From the NCBI GenBank assembly GCA_030386875.1, contig CM059560.1, positions 28,762,183 through 28,826,182 of the forward strand: a stretch of DNA of 64,000 nucleotides, given 5' to 3'. Within the stretch, counting starts at the first letter, position 1. Every line of letters begins with the position of its first letter. The translations under genes and the position numbers were made by a program. This document shows positions 52,610 to 63,428 of the stretch, in pieces. The notes below the pieces were generated by a model. That model worked only from the letters and a program-made list of their open reading frames with translations. It did no database searches and was not told where the DNA came from. The DNA comes from Morinoia aosen (Eukaryota > Arthropoda > Malacostraca > Amphipoda > Talitridae).

Positions 52610-53382
52610 CAGGGTTTTGCAAGTTGACTTCCTTTATTGAAATGAGTGCTCTGAAGCTTACCCCCCAAGCAGGTGTGTGGGGTCTTGTTTGAGAGAGGAA
52701 ATCATAAAGTTTTGTAACCTCCTGGTTCAGTCGCCATCATGCGTTGGAGTAACAAACAACTTGCATTTGCTGTAGATGGCTATTTTTCTTACAGAAGCTC
52801 GGTGCTTTCAATCCAGTGCGCTTTCCAAAATAGCTTCAATGTTACACCTGTGTGACTTATCCCGGAGCAAAAATCTACTATTTTGTGGGTGACTACGTTC
52901 AGGAAACTGGTTCTGAGTAGAAAAATTCAGTAGAGACTTCATGAGTATCGGTCGCTGTGCTGCGAAATTGCTTCCATGGCAAGAGCACCTCATCTCACCG
53001 AGAGGCAGTGTGGAATGGTCAGCGCGTTCTCAGGATTTGGCCCCATGCAACTTCTTTTCGATGGGTTATTTGAAATCCCGTATCTACACTAACCGCTCAC
53101 AAACCCAGGAAGACCTGAGAAGAAACATTCAGGGAGAAACGACCAATGTACTCATCAATATGCTGGAGAGAGTGATGAGGAACAGCAGAATTCGGTTCAC
53201 CCTGTGTACAGATAATGGCGGGGGTCACTTGAGCGTTTTGATTTTTAAATCTATGTAACTCACAACTTTGAATATGTAACTATTTTAAATGTGTAACTTT
53301 GGGCAACAAAAATGAAAATATATCTCTATCATTTTTTGTTTTACTGCAACACAAAATAAGGAGGTTAGCTTGCCGCACCCTG
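52610..53382 (+). mobile_element. deleted mariner-type transposon
   Basis: The left end CAGGGTTTTGCAAGTTGACT matches the inverted right end CAGGGTGCGGCAAGCTAACC, followed by CTCCTT-like sequence on both sides. TA precedes the left end (52608-52609); the right flank is TG, consistent with a mutated TA duplication. The 773 bp includes a plus-strand transposase fragment and is too short for an autonomous element. Confidence 0.8.
52941..53258 (+). pseudogene. mariner-type transposase fragment, catalytic Asp lost
   Basis: The frame contains GSVEWSARSQDLAPCNFFSM, GYLKSRIYTNRSQTQEDLRR, NMLERVMRNSRIR and NGGGHLS. These are the C-terminal catalytic region and terminus of an arthropod mariner-like DDE transposase. 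The family consensus WPPRSPDLAPCDFFLWGYLKS shows that the last catalytic Asp is replaced by Asn here and LW by SM. The N-terminal half is missing. The family differs from the remnant at 2756-3106, although both share the GYLKSR motif. Confidence 0.8.
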
Positions 53383-53971
53383 TGCATTGTAAATTTCGCT
53401 GTGGGTTATTATTCACAGAATGAAATTTCGTTCCTTCAATTAAGATGTCTGTATCAATGATAACTCACTGGTGCTAAACCAGGAAAAAATGTGAAACTCC
53501 TGTACTTTCTCTCTTCATCTAGCATGTTTTTGCTTATTTAAACTGTTGGACTCACGAGGCCAGAGTTGAATGCGTGGGTGAAGATATTTAAATAATTTTT
53601 TATTTACCACAGGTTATACAGAGGTAGAATATTTCTTAAGTCTAGTACAATGGTTAAATTTGAGGATAGCTACCTGTGGGTTAGAACAAGTTCAGCGACT
53701 TCTAGGGCATCTTACCATTACGTTGTTCTAAGGTGTACAATACTGTTTAACCTAATTCACTTACCTAGTTTCGCATTACACTGATCAGTGAGGATAATTA
53801 CCTCGATATGTGATGCTGCATTTTACAATATTAGTCAATTTGGCTATATATAACAGTATATTCGATAAACGATTTAAGAGTAGACTGAAGATCGGCGATG
53901 TTACCCATGGCCAATTACATTATTAGGACCAGACACGTAGAGGCAAGATTTGACTTGGTGATCTTACACGA
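53383..53971 (-). other. possible 3' tail of the minus-strand LINE relic
   Basis: The sequence between the mariner remnant and the LINE ORF2 stop at 53972 has the position expected of the LINE 3' UTR (read on the minus strand), but I find no clear poly(A) or tail repeat. Nothing else is recognised. Confidence 0.3.
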
Positions 53972-54136
53972 CTAGTATTCTGAAAGGAATTGAGACTCAA
54001 GATGTCTTTTGAATACTTTGTAAGAATTACTTTCATGGATCTCTACAGGTATTAAATTCCAAGTTTTAGTTCCAACGAAGAGGATACTGTGTTGCGACCG
54101 GGCCTTTGAATAATATGGAATGTTCTTAACAATTTT
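53972..54136 (-). pseudogene. LINE ORF2 C-terminal relic
   Basis: The minus-strand frame reads IPYYSKARSQHSILFVGTKT, then WNLIPVEIHESNSYKVFKRH and ESQFLSEY before a stop at 53972-53974. It matches the conserved C-terminal motif of CR1/L2/Jockey-type reverse-transcriptase ORFs (GxxxWNxLPxxIxxxxSxxxFKxxL). It differs from the end of the LINE at 28429-36811 (GALLWNKLPLSIK), so it belongs to another lineage. The frame is closed upstream at about 54137, with stops in the expected preceding region, so the copy is decayed or 5'-truncated. Confidence 0.7.
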
Positions 54137-55559
54137 TTATCAGAGCTCACAAGCTTTTTATGTAGCTATTATTCGAACACTGAATAATTCGAGATATTTT
54201 AAACAGAATTCGGTTGCAAACCAGTGAACTCTTAAAATTTCAACTCATATGTCGGCTGACTATTTACACTGTAGCAATGTATTGAGCAATAAATTTGTAC
54301 TTCGAACTCCAAATCGTTATTGGAGATTTCCGACGATTTTACGCGTTACTTGATAGCCGATTCAGAATTTTAACAACAAAAGCGACAGAAATAAATAGAC
54401 AACCTTGCAACACAATTAGAAGCCGTCTCGAAATAATGGTTAGTGCAGCAGCTGAGGTACGCACCATCCCGTATATTTGCTGCTCACACACTCCACAGAA
54501 ATTGTAGGAGTTTGACTCAAAACAGTTGGCCAAGTTCAGATGATCCTGTGCAAAAATCCCGACTTTAAAATAAACTTTTCACCTTTCACTCTCGATGAGA
54601 AATATTTCGAGTACTTTGTTTTCGGATTTATTCCCCAAAAATATTAATTCGCAAGAAACTGATGCAAAAATGCCTCGATATGGCAACGGGCTGGGTGAAA
54701 GGACTGTTCCAATCAAAACTGACGGAGAACGATGCTCGTTTGGATTTTCAATCTTGATTACACTGCAACATTTCCAGTGAGAGTTGGCAACTATTATTGC
54801 TGATTTTGAAATAGAAGTTTATTTCTCATCTTTCATGATCATGGCCTCTTCTACTGAGACTATTTTAAATGTCAAAGACGGAAGTAAAATGTAAAGATCA
54901 GCTCCTGTACAAATAGAAGAGAATAGTCCGTCTATGACTGAGTTAGAAGAATGATCCAAAGGTTTTATGAAGTAAAAAATACATGAATATCTCCTTCACA
55001 GTTTTATTCCTGAACCACATTGCATAAAATTGACAGTTTAGGATTGAACTCGTGGGATAAATGCAAATTTTAATTCTCTTATTGAAGATTCGGTGGACCC
55101 TTTTTCATGCTTATATTGTTCAAATTGCAAGCTGATTTGTTTAGGAAATACTAACGATGTTCAACCTCATATTATCTTTGAGTTGCTGATGCAAGTACTA
55201 TAGTGCTTCCAGCAGCTATTTTATGAGAATATCGCCGAAAAAAGAATACGAATAAGTTTCTAATATACTTCTCAATTTAAATGTACTTTTTGATAAAAAT
55301 CTACGAAAACCAGAATTGCTACCGGCGTTGAAGATGTTAAAAATGTTCGAACGAGAAGTGATTATTAATGAAAGTGAAAAGTTCTCAAAGATCATTCCTT
55401 CAACAGTCAACATTGTCACAAAATGAGTACCTGATCGTGGGAGACAATTGAGAAAGAAGTCTCTGGAGTTATGATTAGCTGACATGCACCGAAGCCCCAC
55501 AGCCAAGCTGTTGTTCCGGCATCGTTCACACTCTACTGTACCCTCGGGACATCCTCGGA
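54137..55559. other. non-coding stretch
   Basis: No gene or repeat is recognised. A minus-strand open frame at 55216-55506 matches nothing I know and is probably chance. Confidence 0.4.
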
Positions 55560-55953
55560 GCTCAGGGGACTCCAGACCCTATACGCATGGTGCTTGGCCT
55601 GCAAGATGTCCAGACCTCAAGTTTATGATTTGCTCTCAAGGGAATGGGAAAATGATGGCGTTTATGTGGCAGTGCTTCTCAATGACCTCGATGGCTTTGT
55701 GGTACTGAATGACAGCGATCAACTCAGTCAAACGAGAAATGTTAAAGAAGAAATTCGTACTTGAAACTGGAAGGAAATTTCGTTTCGCACAGATGTCGTC
55801 AGCGTTGCAGGTGATGGCCGCACCTCACACTTGTAATCCAGGGAATAAAAGGAGTTTGTGAGTAGAATACTTTTTACTTTGCTATGGTTTTTCAGCTATT
55901 TTCGTAATAAAATATCATATAATGAAATCATTAATATATTTTGAACAACCCTG
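55560..55953 (+). pseudogene. badly decayed mariner-type transposase 3' end
   Basis: The frame at 55595 reads WPARCPDLK, close to the WPARSPDL motif of mariner-like transposases. After a frameshift, the sequence reads DGVYVAVLLNDLDGF (compare DRVYVPPLPTDLD). Further on comes WKEISFRTDVVSALQ (compare WxELDYRLDVCRxT). These three blocks in order, followed by a terminus-like AACAACCCTG and a flanking TA at 55954-55955, support a 3' end. No matching left inverted repeat is found, so the element is 5'-truncated or eroded. Confidence 0.5.
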
Positions 55954-56370
55954 TAATTCCACAAAATTATACATTTTATGATATAATGAACAGGGCCATT
56001 TTTTATATATGTATACACTGTATGTACTTAAATTGCTAAATTTTTGCTAGTAACACAAGTAATTTCTGATTTACATGAGCAAAAATTTCATCAGCATTAA
56101 CAGTAACGTTGTTCAACACCGCATTAGAAAATACAAATGAAAAACTTTAACTTTATTGGTGCAAAAAACATTCCTTATAAATGTTCAGCTTCAGAAAAAG
56201 CTTTTAGTGCTGAAGTTTTTATTGCTTTCGCGACACTCTCTGACAATATTTTTCGACGTCTCACTGAGGACCAGGAACGAGTCTTTTAACTCTACGTTTA
56301 ACATAAATTCTCTCCGGTCAGTCAAAGAAGCTCATCAGTGCTAGCAGGAGGCTTTAACCAAAAATGGACC

Positions 56371-56638
56371 AGTTGAAGTTTTTCCCCCTACAAAGTATGC
56401 TTGCCTTCGAAGAGATCAGTATTCTCACGGATAACTTCTTCTTCCGGAATTTCATAATTAGTTCCAAGAATATAAAATTATAACTGTCATCGGCTCATTT
56501 TTGATGATTTTCGAGCCAACGACAGCTATAATTTAATGTTCTTGTAACTAATTATGAAATTCCGGAAGAAGAAGTTATCCGTGAGAATACTGATTTCTCC
56601 GAAGGCAAGCATACTTTGTAGGGGGAAAAACTTCAACT
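56371..56638. repeat. 268-bp foldback (long inverted repeat)
   Basis: The left arm at 56371-56496 (starting AGTTGAAGTTTTTCCCCCTA) is matched by the inverted right arm at 56513-56638, roughly 90% by eye. A 16-nt loop (56497-56512) separates them. The inner 35 bp are more diverged than the outer part. This could be a foldback MITE, or a hairpin-RNA locus feeding the small-RNA pathway. No coding content and no certain target duplication are seen. Confidence 0.9.
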
Positions 56639-57736
56639 TTTATTGCGAGAAAATTCATCCCTTCCTATAGCAATCAGGGTAAAAACTCATGATTGAATTA
56701 GATGGTACATGATCGGCAATGCATTTCATTATCCTAATCTTACCCTCCTGATTTTCTACAGCATGTTCATGAGCCACGACCAGTTCGATAGTGGTGGGCT
56801 GGCATGAAAATCAGAAGCTGGGAATAAATTTAGTGTTGATGTCGCGACCAAGTTTAGAATAAGCGTTAGAAATGCTGTTACTTCATTACCTTCCTCGTAA
56901 GTTTTAAACAGAAAGATGACAAATTTTGACATAAAAACCGTTGCTCAAATCCGGTTATCATAATAGGCGAATCGTTGACTAATAATGTTATGCCATAGTT
57001 AGAATTCGAAAAGTCTTGTTTTCAAACAATCAGAAAATAAAGAATAGAGTGAAAATTACATCAGTAGGGAATTTACATAAATAGCTTCCTTGCGAGGCTG
57101 TTTATGCTTGCTATCGACTTGAACCCAATGAATGAGTTTAGGAGTAATTCAAATTCTTGGAAGGCAGTTTAAAACCTATCTGGTGCACTTCTCCAGAGTT
57201 AGTGTCGCGTAATGTTGACATTTTATTCCTACACAGTGAGTATTTATTCCCAAGTTTATAAATAGAAGGTCTGAAATCACGCAGTTGAACACGTTTAACC
57301 ATTCTAAACATAACAAGAATTACACATCCATTTCATGCAACGGCCGGGGTATCCCGATCAGATAATTTGATATTAGAAATGTTGATACCTCTGTAAATAT
57401 TACCAATGACAATACAAAACGAAAAAGGCGAAAGAATACTAAATTTTATGACATATTTTTGGTTCGGCGTAGTTATTGTTTTACGTATAGTAATTAAACT
57501 AGTTATTTGTTCAATAATTCCTTTAGAGAATGAGTTAAAGCTTGTTGGAATTGGCTACAATCTAAAGAATGGACAACATTCTTCGTATCTTAAAATCTTC
57601 TTATTCTAAAATTGACACTTTGGTAAGATGAACTCTTCTAACAACCCAATAAGTTCGTTGGAAACATCATTGTCTCATTTGCAAAAATAAACACTAATGG
57701 TCTCAGAAAGAATTACAATTTTCAAGTTGCAAACAC
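56639..57736. other. non-coding stretch between foldback and NDNF-like gene
   Basis: AT-rich sequence with no recognised feature. It lies downstream of the 3' end of the minus-strand NDNF-like gene. Confidence 0.45.
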
Positions 57737-57754
57737 ATTGTCATGCATGCATGT

Positions 57755-57760
57755 TTTATT
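57755..57760 (-). terminator. candidate poly(A) signal of the NDNF-like gene
   Basis: AATAAA on the minus strand lies 245 bases past the stop codon of the NDNF-like gene. It sits between two 15-bp direct repeats (57737-57751 and 57758-57772) rich in TGCATG. Position and motif support it. Other AT-rich sites could also serve. Confidence 0.5.
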
Positions 57761-58004
57761 GTCATGCATGCACCATTATTGAAATAAATAGCTCCACCTC
57801 AATTGCCATTTGAAGGTCGCACATGTACGACATGCTTAGTCTCTTACCTCCCATGTGAATTTCTCGGTTCAGGGAACTCTATTGTTGGAAAAAGTTCTGT
57901 ATCGCTCCAGGTTTTCTCTCGAAAATCCTTCATTTTCTCCAACTTTTGCTCAATGGGAGGCTGGAGATGCGTCAGATTGCCAGGTATATTGTTTTCTGAT
58001 ACTT

Positions 58005-58732
58005 TCATGAGCAGGGTGGCGTGTAAAGAACAGTCGGCGCAATAGAAAGAGTCCTGTTAGAAAATCGATGTGTGATGAGAACTGTGATTGTGTACGTCGT
58101 ATCTTCCTTGAGTCTCAATAACTGCCAAGTTTGTCTCCGTCCTTTATATCCGGGACTGCAATGCGCTAAAGTGGTCGGAACGGCGAGTTTGCTTTCCCAC
58201 CCACACTGTATTGGTGGCCAAGTGATTTTCGGCCTTCCAATGACTTCTTCGAGCAAAACGCAATATTTCGGTCGACCAGGAGCTGATTGCCATGTAATGA
58301 TTCCCGAATGACACGAAGTCACGTCAGCGCGAACTGTGAGGCTATGAGGCAGTCGAGGTAAAGGAAGTCTTCTCGCAGATGTGGCAGCTGCGATGAGGAG
58401 TGTATGAGACGAATGGGGTGTGAATGGAGTGACTGTGAGGTGAAGTAATCCTTTCGGTGGATGACGAACGGAAACGATAAGGGCACTTCGTCCACCAGCC
58501 TCTACCACTTTAAGACCATCCGGTCCTCCCTCACGAACAGTGATGGACAGTCCTCCCTTGCAGGCCACGGCGGCCACGTGCAAACGTTGGGGATTTTTAC
58601 GAATTCGAAACTTAGCAGTCGCAGCGCCGCCTGCGGATAGGAGTATCTTGTGAAGGACTCCTTGTCGTAGGTGGGGAACTTTACCTCTGCCAGAGCCCCG
58701 GAGGCTCGTTTGGCCGAGAGGTACCAAGGAAC
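58005..58732 (-). CDS. NDNF: NDNF/nord homologue, last coding exon
   Basis: NDNF proteins are secreted glycoproteins with two fibronectin-III-like parts; Drosophila nord modulates Hedgehog and BMP signalling. This exon encodes the C-terminal 242 residues or so. The segment HKILLSAGGAATAKFRIRKN, then VAAVACKGGLSITVREGG, aligns with the middle beta-rich NDNF domain. HSLTVRADVTSCHSGIITWQ to YCVLLEEV starts the final FN3 domain. LLRLKEDTTYTITVLITHRF and the terminal TPPCS mirror the vertebrate end (a Cys at the extreme C-terminus). The exon starts after TTTCAG at 58733. Its first bases GT complete the Gly codon begun by the previous exon. It is clearly more GC-rich than its surroundings. It stops at TGA 58005-58007. 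Product identity is strong; the orthology name is inferred. Confidence 0.9.
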
Positions 58733-60891
58733 CTGAAATTTATAACAAAATATGAAGAGGCAGCTAACTCACTTAAACCAAAAGTTCCTTTGGATGATTT
58801 GATAGCATTTTTTTCTAATTCATGCTGCACCAGAAGATCTGAGAAGTTCTGGGAGTTTTTTATGCAAGTGCTCCTTCGTCTAAAATATTAAATTCATATG
58901 ATTGATTTCAAAACCCCTTCATGCCTAATTTGATGTTAGGGAAACTAATGCCATGATTCTGAATTCAATTGAAATTATCAGACTATTTAACAGATCTGAT
59001 CACAAAAGTGATTAGAACGTACGTCTTAAGGAATTCGTGAAGTGTTCCTTAGAGATCCGCCTTAAACAATATATTTGAGCATTTTATAAGTAGACAGAAA
59101 TATAGATTTTAATGAATTTCTGTGTCTTAGTACATAAATGCTAGGAGCATTCCTGAACCAGCTTACACATCAAGAAATTGGACTATTTCGTCAGGCTGGA
59201 AAGTTAGAAAAGAAATATCTTTGAGCAACAATATCTTTGTTCTAGGTTTCAATCACTGACGTGTATTGTACTTGATACTTTAATTTAAATAAGTTGCTAA
59301 ATAGCACTCCTCATTTTTATGTTTTCTTTGGTTATACAGTCACGAACAGCATATTAATAGAAATGTTACATTTTGGCTACGTTCTATGAACGCAACATTT
59401 ATACCTCAGCCAACGGGTAAGTAGCAGCAGCATCTGAATTATGGATGAAGATAAAAGTGCGATATTTTCTAATTTCACTGCTAAAACAAAGATTACATTA
59501 TCTTGAGATGATTTCTCCTACAATAAGAAATTGTACCTACAAGTAACCAACTTGTGACGTGGAATTTAAGCCAGTTAATGAAAAGAATCGAACAGTACGG
59601 TCGATCTTCGGGTTATGCAACATCATTTTAGGAAACGTTCAACTCGTGAAAATACAACCTACGGTTTAGCCAGAGTTTTTTATCGTATACAATGCTGGAT
59701 TAAAGTTACCTAGTTTTATCTGAGACAATTTTTTCCCCTTGTACAGTATGTTGAGGCTTGTAGATAATGGTGCTCTTACCGTACGACTTGTTCTTAATTC
59801 TAACACGATTTCGTTTTCTCAGGAATGTAAGCTTCCTAACTTTACGGTGAAAATTAATTAAACTGAAAAGTAATAATATGAAAATTAATCACAAAGTATC
59901 ATCGACCAAGAAAGCTAACGCTTTTTCGTAGAAATTTAAGGCGAACTGTGACAGTTCTCACCAGAACAAATATTTAATGTTAAATTAAATGTGTCACAAT
60001 AGCTCAAAATTCAAGCAATATTTCATTGCTAAATTAAATATGTGTTACAAGTTTCAAACCCAACGTAATGTTTCACTGCTAAATTGAATATATGTTGCAA
60101 TCATTCAAGCGTAAATAATTTTAGGAGCTTCGTGCACGTCAAAAAGGGAGAGGCAAAAAACACAGTAAAAATTTTGAGTTTTTTAGTTGGCTAGTTTGAC
60201 GCATGTTTTCAAATTAATGGCTCGAAAATGAATGAAATATGTTTAATTCATTGGATGTATTTTTCAGGCAGAATTTTTGAGGCAATTTATCATATCTCTT
60301 TCTTGTTGAAGTTCCTCTGTCGATGAATACACCGTAGTTAACCATGAGTCCTTGTCACACTGTAATTACCTCCGCTGACTAGCATTCGTAACACAATTGT
60401 TGATGTTGCTGTAATGACTGGCAGCATTTTACTTTATCCAACTGGGCAGCAGCGATCCTGCTTCTGAAATATTGTAGGAGCACCGAACAGAAACAGAATA
60501 GAAAAGAATCTCGTTTGTAATTAATTTTGAAAACTTCTCTCAAACACCAGCTCTAAATTATATTTATTACAAAGTATTCACAACCTTAACTTCGGTAACT
60601 AATTTATAAAGTTTTAAAGCGAGTTTGTTTGGTTATTTGGATAACTTCGTAAAATTTGTATTTCCTTTATTGAGGTGGGAAATTGTTATTGAGTGAATGA
60701 ATTCAAATACTGCACTCTTTGAATCATTTTTTACGTTTTTAAATTATATAGGTGTAGAAGAAAGTTGTAGAAGGCTAATTAGTGTTTCCCACATGTTATC
60801 AAAGCCTCAGCCACAACTCGATTTCAAATAATCCCCTAATGAAATTAGGTCAAATCATTTTTATTCTCTACGTATCTACAGCACGCTGTAC
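58733..60891 (-). other. intron of the NDNF-like gene
   Basis: A 2.16-kb intron with donor GTACAG (from 60891 downwards) and acceptor TTTCAG (ending 58733). It contains a three-copy tandem repeat of about 49 bp at 59969-60115. No other element is recognised. Confidence 0.85.
59969..60115. repeat. three diverged ~49-bp tandem copies
   Basis: Copies start at 59969, 60017 and 60067, each beginning AATRTTT and containing CTAAATTRAAT or a close variant followed by TGTGTTACAA-like sequence. They lie within the NDNF-like intron. Confidence 0.75.
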
Positions 60892-61316
60892 CTGACTGCC
60901 ACACAGTCACGTAGTATCTCTTGGCCTTCTTGGGGGCCGGGAACTGCTGCACCACGAGCGGCAGGCTGTAGCGGGTGAGGCGGGTGCAGCCGAGCTTGAT
61001 GGAAGGTTCCCTCGACGCTCGAGCCCGGCACAGGGAATCGTACTGGCGCTCTTCGCTGAGAGCCAAGCAATACTGTTTGTGGCCTTCCTTTGACGATCTC
61101 TTTTCAATTTCCTCTGGAGATTTAAGAGCTTGAAGAGACGAAATTGTTGAAGAAATCTTCGTTCCAGAGACTGACTGATTTATGTTAAATGCGATTTTCG
61201 ACGTAAGAAGCTCGTATGAGTGACGGGTTTGGTTGATCCCATAGAAAGCATCATTTTTAAAATTCTTGCTAAATCGATTGATCCCCGGGAAATTCTCCGC
61301 CGATGCATCTGGATCT
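60892..61316 (-). CDS. NDNF: NDNF/nord homologue, penultimate exon
   Basis: This 425-nt exon follows an acceptor at ATTTTTTCAG|AGATCC (first exon base 61316). It ends at GCAGTCAG|GTACAG (last base 60892), leaving one G that makes Gly with the next exon. It reads DPDASAENFPGINRFSKNF, then a variable Ser/Lys-rich linker, then QYCLALSEERQYDSLCRARA and IKLGCTRLTRYSLP, and ends AKRYYVTVWQS. Vertebrate NDNF has the same block order in its first FN3 region (YCVVIN..SLC, then C..TRF, then a YYFDVFVVN strand). The paired cysteines are conserved. The linker is the least conserved part, as in other family members. Earlier exons with the signal peptide must lie at higher coordinates, beyond this window or too diverged to see. 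Confidence 0.88.
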
Positions 61317-63428
61317 CTGAAAAAATAATTTTTATTGTAAATTTTTTCAGTAGAAATAGGTTTTGAAATATTTACAAACAGAAAATTCAGATTTTTCCCT
61401 ATTTTTCGGATCAAATTTATTGTTTTTCAAGGGGAAAAATCGCATACAAAATTGAATTTAAGGTCTTTGGATACATGAAAGGCAAGCAATAAGTGACTTT
61501 AAATCAACCGTGGCTTGGATGAAAGTTAGATAGTTTTTGTTCCTGAAAGGCTATGAATAGCTGACATGAATTCATAAAATTGTATTGCAATATCTCATAC
61601 TTGATTTCAAAATGAAATAAAAACTCCGATTTTTTTATGTGCTTGTAAATAATAACAGCGAATTCTAGAAAAATTAGTAGCTTTGCAGGAGGTTTGAAAT
61701 GAAGAACTCGTATATCAAACTGTTCCAAACAATCAATCCGCTTTTATGCTGCATGATATGAAACATTGATAGAAAATGGCCTGGTCTGTTAGATTTTACC
61801 AACCCATACTTGGTGAAATTGAGTTCTTAAAACTTTAATCTAGTCACAAATGCCACTCCAGTAAACTCTATAAGGAGTTAACAACCCACTCTCGTGGAGT
61901 AGGCCCGAATATCCTTTTGCATTTGTGACCCAACAAGCCAACAAATACGGTAGTGTTCCGAACTATCATCACTCTTGAATTTCCTGGAAATAGTTCATAA
62001 ACTGTGATCCGTATTAGCTGTGATCAGTAATCGCTTTGACTAGTGAGCTTTCTATATGCTACACTAACTTCGTTAAATTGTTATTCACGCACTGCAGCTC
62101 ACCAACAAAAAAAATCCATCTCGATCGAGAGGCAGAGTACGCCAACAATGATCCTGGATGTTTTGTGGGTACTGAGGATTTTTTACTGGTATTAAGGGAT
62201 TGATTCTATCTTGTCAAAAAATGAAATCATACAATAATGACTCAGAATCTTTTCACAAGAGAACCGTTCCTCATAAGAGAAGACGGTCTTACAGTGAAAT
62301 GACTTTTATTCGCTTCAGGAAAACGTACTTTTTACGATAGTTTTTTCAATCGTGGCTTCAAGGGAAGTCATCCTCTAATTATGTAAGAGGGTGATAACTT
62401 CAAATCATTTAATCAGATTCACAGGGATTTTACCGCTATCTCGGTTTAGATCGTTTTTCTGATTGATTGTAATGGTTTGCTTTTGCATTGTTTTAACGAG
62501 TTTTTCGTTACTCGTGAGCTCTTTTAACGAGTCCTGGAGCTCTAAATATGCGCGTTTGGGTTTTTCTGAGGTGGCTTGTGAGGATGAACCTGGGAAGTAG
62601 TCCTAGTAAACACTAATTTACCTTTTTCAGAGGCCGTTTTTCGGCAGCACTAATGATAAAAAATTCAAACTCAGGCACTTCCATGTTACGCAGGTAAATA
62701 TTAAATATTTCAACCTTACTCTTTTTTTTTAACTAGTTGGGATGTTAGACGGTTGAATCACACAAAAATTAAGATGAAACTTAGTGTGATGTTAGTTACC
62801 AATGCCATAAAATTGGGATTCGAACTTTGTATCGCAATTTCATAATAGAAAGTGATGTTGGACAATAGACATTACACCCTTATATTTCATCTTGTTATGC
62901 ACTTCTATGATGATAGAAGTGATGTTGGCAAACAGAAGTGACGTTGGCTTAATTATGTTTAATGAGAATTTTATTTTTTATAAGCGAAACCTATGGTTTA
63001 ATTTACTTGTATCATTCAATATCAATCACATATGAGTGTATATGCAAAGGTGAGTGTACCCAGTAACATGCGCTCCAATGAAAAGCAAAGCTTTAACCCC
63101 GCATGCGTGGCGTAATGACGATGAAACTATGTTCAACATCGTTAATACTATAAAATTAATGACTAAATACTTTGAATTTGGCTGCTTCAAAATCAATGAA
63201 CTATCGTCAAGTTGTCCGTCACGTTCAGCCTCCTTGAACACATTAGTATTATAAGTTATCGAAAGAATGAATTTAACTATTTATTTTGATGCTTGTTTCA
63301 TGTTTGAATGATAAAGTCTAAGCAGGTAGAAATTAAAAATCGTAATGCTGACATTTCTAAATATTTATTTTCCATCGATTTTTATGAGTATTTAAACTCC
63401 AACTGACGGTTAAAGAAATATATGTATA
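61317..63428 (-). other. probable intron of the NDNF-like gene
   Basis: No further NDNF exon is recognised. Three copies of a (G)AAGTGATGTTGG-like motif occur at 62847-62861, 62915-62928 and 62934-62947, beside a small palindrome (CACTTCTA-TGATGA-TAGAAGTG). The rest is plain AT-rich DNA. Confidence 0.5.

Noticed and set aside
58072-58311. Plus-strand frame of 79 codons
   Set aside because: It is antisense to the NDNF-like last exon and has no family resemblance.
60876-61107. Alternative minus-strand frames rich in Pro/Ser/Ala
   Set aside because: They are shadows of the NDNF-like exon, whose own frame carries conserved motifs and fitting splice sites.
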